Source of the DNA: Deltaproteobacteria bacterium
Lineage (GTDB): Bacteria; Desulfobacterota; DSM-4660; Desulfatiglandales; Desulfatiglandaceae
Reading direction: 5' to 3'
NCBI GenBank assembly: GCA_021159825.1
Contig: JAGHDR010000400.1
Span: 1-8,530, forward strand
Length of the DNA: 8,530 nt
Position numbers and translations under genes: made by a program. Position 1 is the stretch's first letter. Each line of letters opens with the position of its first letter. Of this stretch, positions 5,998 to 8,530 are shown piece after piece. The notes beneath the pieces are model-generated. The model was given only the letters and a program-made list of their open reading frames with translations, was not told the DNA's origin and searched no databases.

Positions 5998-6755
5998 CCA
6001 AACCGGCCGGTGATGTAATCCGATGTCTGCTGCAATTTCGGCCGGGTAAAGAGGGTCTCGGTCAGATCCGCCTCGATCAGCTTGCCCAGGTAAAAGAATG
6101 CTGTGACATCCGACACCCTTGCGGCTTGCTGCATGTTGTGGGTTACAATAATAATGGTGTAGTCTTTCTTCAGTTCGTGTATCAATTCCTCGATCTTCTG
6201 GGTGGCGATGGGATCCAGGGCGGAAGCCGGTTCATCCATAAGAACAACCTCCGGCGCTACCGCCAGGGCACGGGCAATGCAGAGCCGTTGTTGCTGCCCT
6301 CCGGACAGACCCAGGGCGGAATCGTTGAGCCGGTCTTTTACCTCTTCCCAAAGAGCCGCCTGTTTCAAGCTGGTTTCGACCCTGCCACGCAGAAGGCCCC
6401 TGTCTTTCATGCCGTTGACCCGCAGGCCGTAAGCCACATTTTCAAAAATCGTTTTGGGAAAGGGGTTGGGTTTTTGAAAGACCATGCCCACATGGCGGCG
6501 TAGTGTTACCACGTCCACACCGGCAGCATAGATATCTTCGCCGTCAAGGAGAACCTTCCCGTCAGCCCTGCTGTAGGGAATCAGATCGTTCATTCTGTTG
6601 AGGCAACGCAAAAGGGTGCTTTTCCCACAACCGGAAGGGCCGATGAGGGCCGTCACCTGATTTTCTTGGAAATCCAGTGTGATTCCGTAAAGGGCACGAA
6701 AATCATCGTAGTAAAAATCAAGGTTCTGCGCCGACATTTTGGGTGAATTTTCCAT
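5994..6755 (-). CDS. pstB: Phosphate ABC transporter ATP-binding protein PstB
   Basis: PstB is the cytoplasmic ATPase that powers high-affinity phosphate import through PstCA. At 253 residues it is full length. All ABC motifs are intact: Walker [10 protein letters not shown] (39-47), Q-loop in the PstB-specific FQKPNPFP (93-100), signature LSGGQQQR (150-157), Walker B VVLMDEP (170-176), D-loop SALD (178-181) and H-loop His206. It ends DYITGRFG, the usual PstB C-terminus, so the following palindrome has not shortened it. The start at 6755 has only AGGA (complement of 6761-6764), 5 nt upstream; an internal Met7 is a less likely alternative. It lies 21 bp after pstA in the same operon. Confidence 0.98.
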   Translation of the reverse strand: MENSPKMSAQNLDFYYDDFRALYGITLDFQENQVTALIGPSGCGKSTLLRCLNRMNDLIPYSRADGKVLLDGEDIYAAGVDVVTLRRHVGMVFQKPNPFPKTIFENVAYGLRVNGMKDRGLLRGRVETSLKQAALWEEVKDRLNDSALGLSGGQQQRLCIARALAVAPEVVLMDEPASALDPIATQKIEELIHELKKDYTIIIVTHNMQQAARVSDVTAFFYLGKLIEADLTETLFTRPKLQQTSDYITGRFG

Positions 6756-6776
6756 AAGGGTCCTAATACCAGTCCA

Positions 6777-7682
6777 TCATCGCTTTTTTCTGAGCCGTGA
6801 CCGATAAATAATGGCAACAAGGTTCAAGCCGAGTACGAGAGCAATCAATACCAGGGCTGTTCCGTACTGAAGTGGTCGCGTGGCTTCGATATCCGTGCCT
6901 GCCGTTGCGAGCACATAGATGTGATACGGAAGCGCCATGATTTCATCAAATATGGATGTGGGCAGAGATGGCGTGTAAAACACCGCCGCCGTGAACATGA
7001 TGGGGGCGGTTTCTCCAGCCGCTCTGCTGACCCCCAGAATGGTGCCGGTGAGAATCCCCGGCAGTGCTGCCGGGAGTACCACACAACGAATGGTCTGCCA
7101 TTTGGTGGCGCCAAGGCCCAGAGAAGCCTCCCGATAGGTGTCCGGCACGGCCCTGAGGGCCTCTTCCGTGGAACCGATAATTACCGGAAGGGTCAATGCT
7201 CCCAAGGTCAAAGACCCGGCAAGGATGCTCACGCCAATTTCCAGATATACCACAAAAAAGGCCAAACCGAATAGGCCGAAAACCACCGAAGGAACCCCGG
7301 CGAGGTTATTGATCCCCAAACGAATGAGACGAACAATTCGGCCGGGCCGTGCATATTCATTCAGGTATATGGCGGAGGCCACCCCGATGGGAAGGGCCAC
7401 GGCCATGGCGCCGATGCTGAGACAGAGGGTTCCGACGATACAGGGAAGGATCCCCCCTTGGGTCATGGAATCTACGGGCGGCTGGCTGAGAAAAGTCCAG
7501 TTGATGGTATGCCACCCCCTTGCCACGAGGAAGTAGACCACCACCAGCAGGGCTGTCCCGTTAATGACTGCGGAAATTCTGAAAAGGCTGAACATCCCCG
7601 CCTGAATGAATCGCCTGCGGAATTGCACGCCCTCTTTACGATTAATGCCGTCCATTTTTTTGTCCTGAACATCCATGCTCAT
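6777..7682 (-). CDS. pstA: Phosphate ABC transporter permease PstA
   Basis: PstA is one of the two inner-membrane permeases of the phosphate importer. The 301-residue protein has a cytoplasmic, Lys/Arg-rich N-terminus (about 1-35) and six hydrophobic segments near 36-55, 80-106, 124-148, 151-170, 200-220 and 275-294. The EAA loop that docks PstB is EASLGLGATKWQTI (185-198), followed by LPAALPGILTGTILGVSRAAGETAPIMFTAA, a characteristic PstA stretch. Its ATG overlaps the pstC stop by one base (TAATG on the minus strand, 7680-7684), which implies translational coupling; no strong separate ribosome site is seen. A second in-frame Met (residue 3) is an alternative start. Confidence 0.97.
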   Translation of the reverse strand: MSMDVQDKKMDGINRKEGVQFRRRFIQAGMFSLFRISAVINGTALLVVVYFLVARGWHTINWTFLSQPPVDSMTQGGILPCIVGTLCLSIGAMAVALPIGVASAIYLNEYARPGRIVRLIRLGINNLAGVPSVVFGLFGLAFFVVYLEIGVSILAGSLTLGALTLPVIIGSTEEALRAVPDTYREASLGLGATKWQTIRCVVLPAALPGILTGTILGVSRAAGETAPIMFTAAVFYTPSLPTSIFDEIMALPYHIYVLATAGTDIEATRPLQYGTALVLIALVLGLNLVAIIYRSRLRKKR

Positions 7683-8530
7683 TACAGGGTCGCTGCCCCG
7701 ACCTGCCGGTAGCGGTGTGAAAACTGTTCGGCGATCACATTAAATGCCAGCGTAAACAAAAACAGGATGATGGCTATGGCGAAAAGGGCGTAATAGTGTT
7801 CACTCTGGAAAGGGGCCTCAGCCATCTCGGCTGCGATGCTGGCCGGCATGGGCCTTACGGGATCAAACAACGATGTGGGCATCATGGTGGCGCCTCCCGC
7901 AACCATCAGCACGACCATGGTTTCTCCCATGGCCTTTGACACCCCCAGGATAACGGCGGTGCAGACGCCCGAAATGGATGCGGGAAAGATAACACGTGCT
8001 ATGGTCTCCCAGCGTGTGGCCCCCAGGGCCAGGGAGGCTTCCTTGAGCTCTCCGGGAACACTGAAAATTGCATCTTCCGAAAGGCTGCAGATGGTGGGGA
8101 TGGACATAAAGGCCAGCATCAGCGAGGCATTGAAGAGATTGAGCCCCGTTGGAATATCCAATATCTCCTGAAGAACAGGCGCCACAATGACCATCCCGAA
8201 AAAACCGATCACCACCGATGGAAGGGCCGCCAGGAGTTCAACAACCGGTTTGACCCATTCACGGACCCGGGCCGAGGCGCCTTCAGCCAGATAGAGGGCT
8301 GTCAATACCCCTAACGGGATTGAAATGGCCGATGAGACCACCGTCACCGCAATGGATGCCATAATCAGGGGGAAAATCCCGAAATCGGGGGGATCATCGG
8401 TGGGATACCAATATTTTCCGAAGACAAAGTCCGAAACCGATACATCTTTGAAAATGGGAATGCCTTCCACAAACAGGAAGAGGGCAATCAGGAAAAGGGC
8501 GATTATGGAAGCCAGGGCCACCCCGAAGAA
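7682..8530 (-). CDS. pstC: Phosphate ABC transporter permease PstC, N-terminus cut by window edge
   Basis: This is the second inner-membrane permease of the Pst system. The frame stays open to the window edge; the GTG at 8521 is preceded in frame by Phe-Phe-Gly and is probably internal to the first membrane helix, so the true start lies beyond 8530. Numbered from that GTG, membrane segments appear near 1-18, 50-78, 98-118, 130-148, 180-200 and 245-264. The EAA loop is EASLALGATRWETIARVIFPASISG (161-185), followed by AVILGVSKAMGETMVVLMVAGG, a PstC hallmark, and the extracytoplasmic MPTSLFDPVRPMPASIAAEM. The stop codon is shared by one base with the pstA start. PstS would be expected upstream, outside the window. 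Confidence 0.97.
   Translation of the reverse strand, partial: FFGVALASIIALFLIALFLFVEGIPIFKDVSVSDFVFGKYWYPTDDPPDFGIFPLIMASIAVTVVSSAISIPLGVLTALYLAEGASARVREWVKPVVELLAALPSVVIGFFGMVIVAPVLQEILDIPTGLNLFNASLMLAFMSIPTICSLSEDAIFSVPGELKEASLALGATRWETIARVIFPASISGVCTAVILGVSKAMGETMVVLMVAGGATMMPTSLFDPVRPMPASIAAEMAEAPFQSEHYYALFAIAIILFLFTLAFNVIAEQFSHRYRQVGAATL

Noticed and set aside
5958..6503. 181-codon plus-strand open frame opposite pstB
   Set aside because: It is a shadow of pstB, whose ABC motifs are complete on the minus strand.

Overview
The window reads as a piece of chromosome from a Gram-negative anaerobe, most likely a Desulfobacterota (sulfate-reducer-type) bacterium. I base this on the style of the EF-G, radical SAM, PyrR and Pst proteins and on the gene mix; it is inference, not a database result. 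Genes are densely packed on both strands and most have clear AGGAG-type ribosome sites. No tRNA, rRNA, CRISPR array, complete insertion sequence or phage gene was seen.

Layout. At the left edge (1-330, +) is the 3' end of a translation elongation factor G gene. It overlaps by 4 bp, and is probably translationally coupled to, a small RecA/KaiC-fold ATPase (327-1022, +). A short GC-rich inverted repeat and a 48-residue coiled-coil protein (1082-1228, +) follow. The D-aminoacyl-tRNA deacylase gene dtd (1233-1682, -) converges on that small gene and diverges from a radical SAM protein of the B12-binding-domain type (1752-3113, +). Next comes a 424-bp AT-rich stretch with no convincing gene (3114-3537), then an unrecognised 118-residue helical protein (3538-3894, -). 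Divergent from it are pyrR (4109-4657, +) and a YjbQ/UPF0047 gene (4696-5094, +), probably one transcript. The right third is a leftward phosphate-uptake operon pstC-pstA-pstB-phoU (8530 to 5084, -). pstC is cut by the window edge, pstC/pstA overlap by one base, and phoU overlaps the YjbQ gene tail to tail by 11 bp.

How the genes work together. PstC and PstA form the inner-membrane channel of the high-affinity phosphate ABC transporter, PstB is its ATPase, and PhoU links transport to PhoR/PhoB-type signalling. The substrate-binding protein PstS is not in the window. PyrR and YjbQ are housekeeping metabolic genes, and dtd and fusA serve translation.

Most interesting structure. The pstB-phoU intergenic space is almost entirely one 186-bp imperfect palindrome (5812-5997). 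Its two halves match at 58 of 79 aligned positions. Ten more positions become G-U pairs only if the operon (minus) strand is transcribed; just one would do so on the other strand. It looks like a palindromic MITE-type repeat (ERIC/NEMIS-like in form, not in recognised sequence) or a large structured RNA embedded in the pst-phoU mRNA. I do not recognise its sequence.
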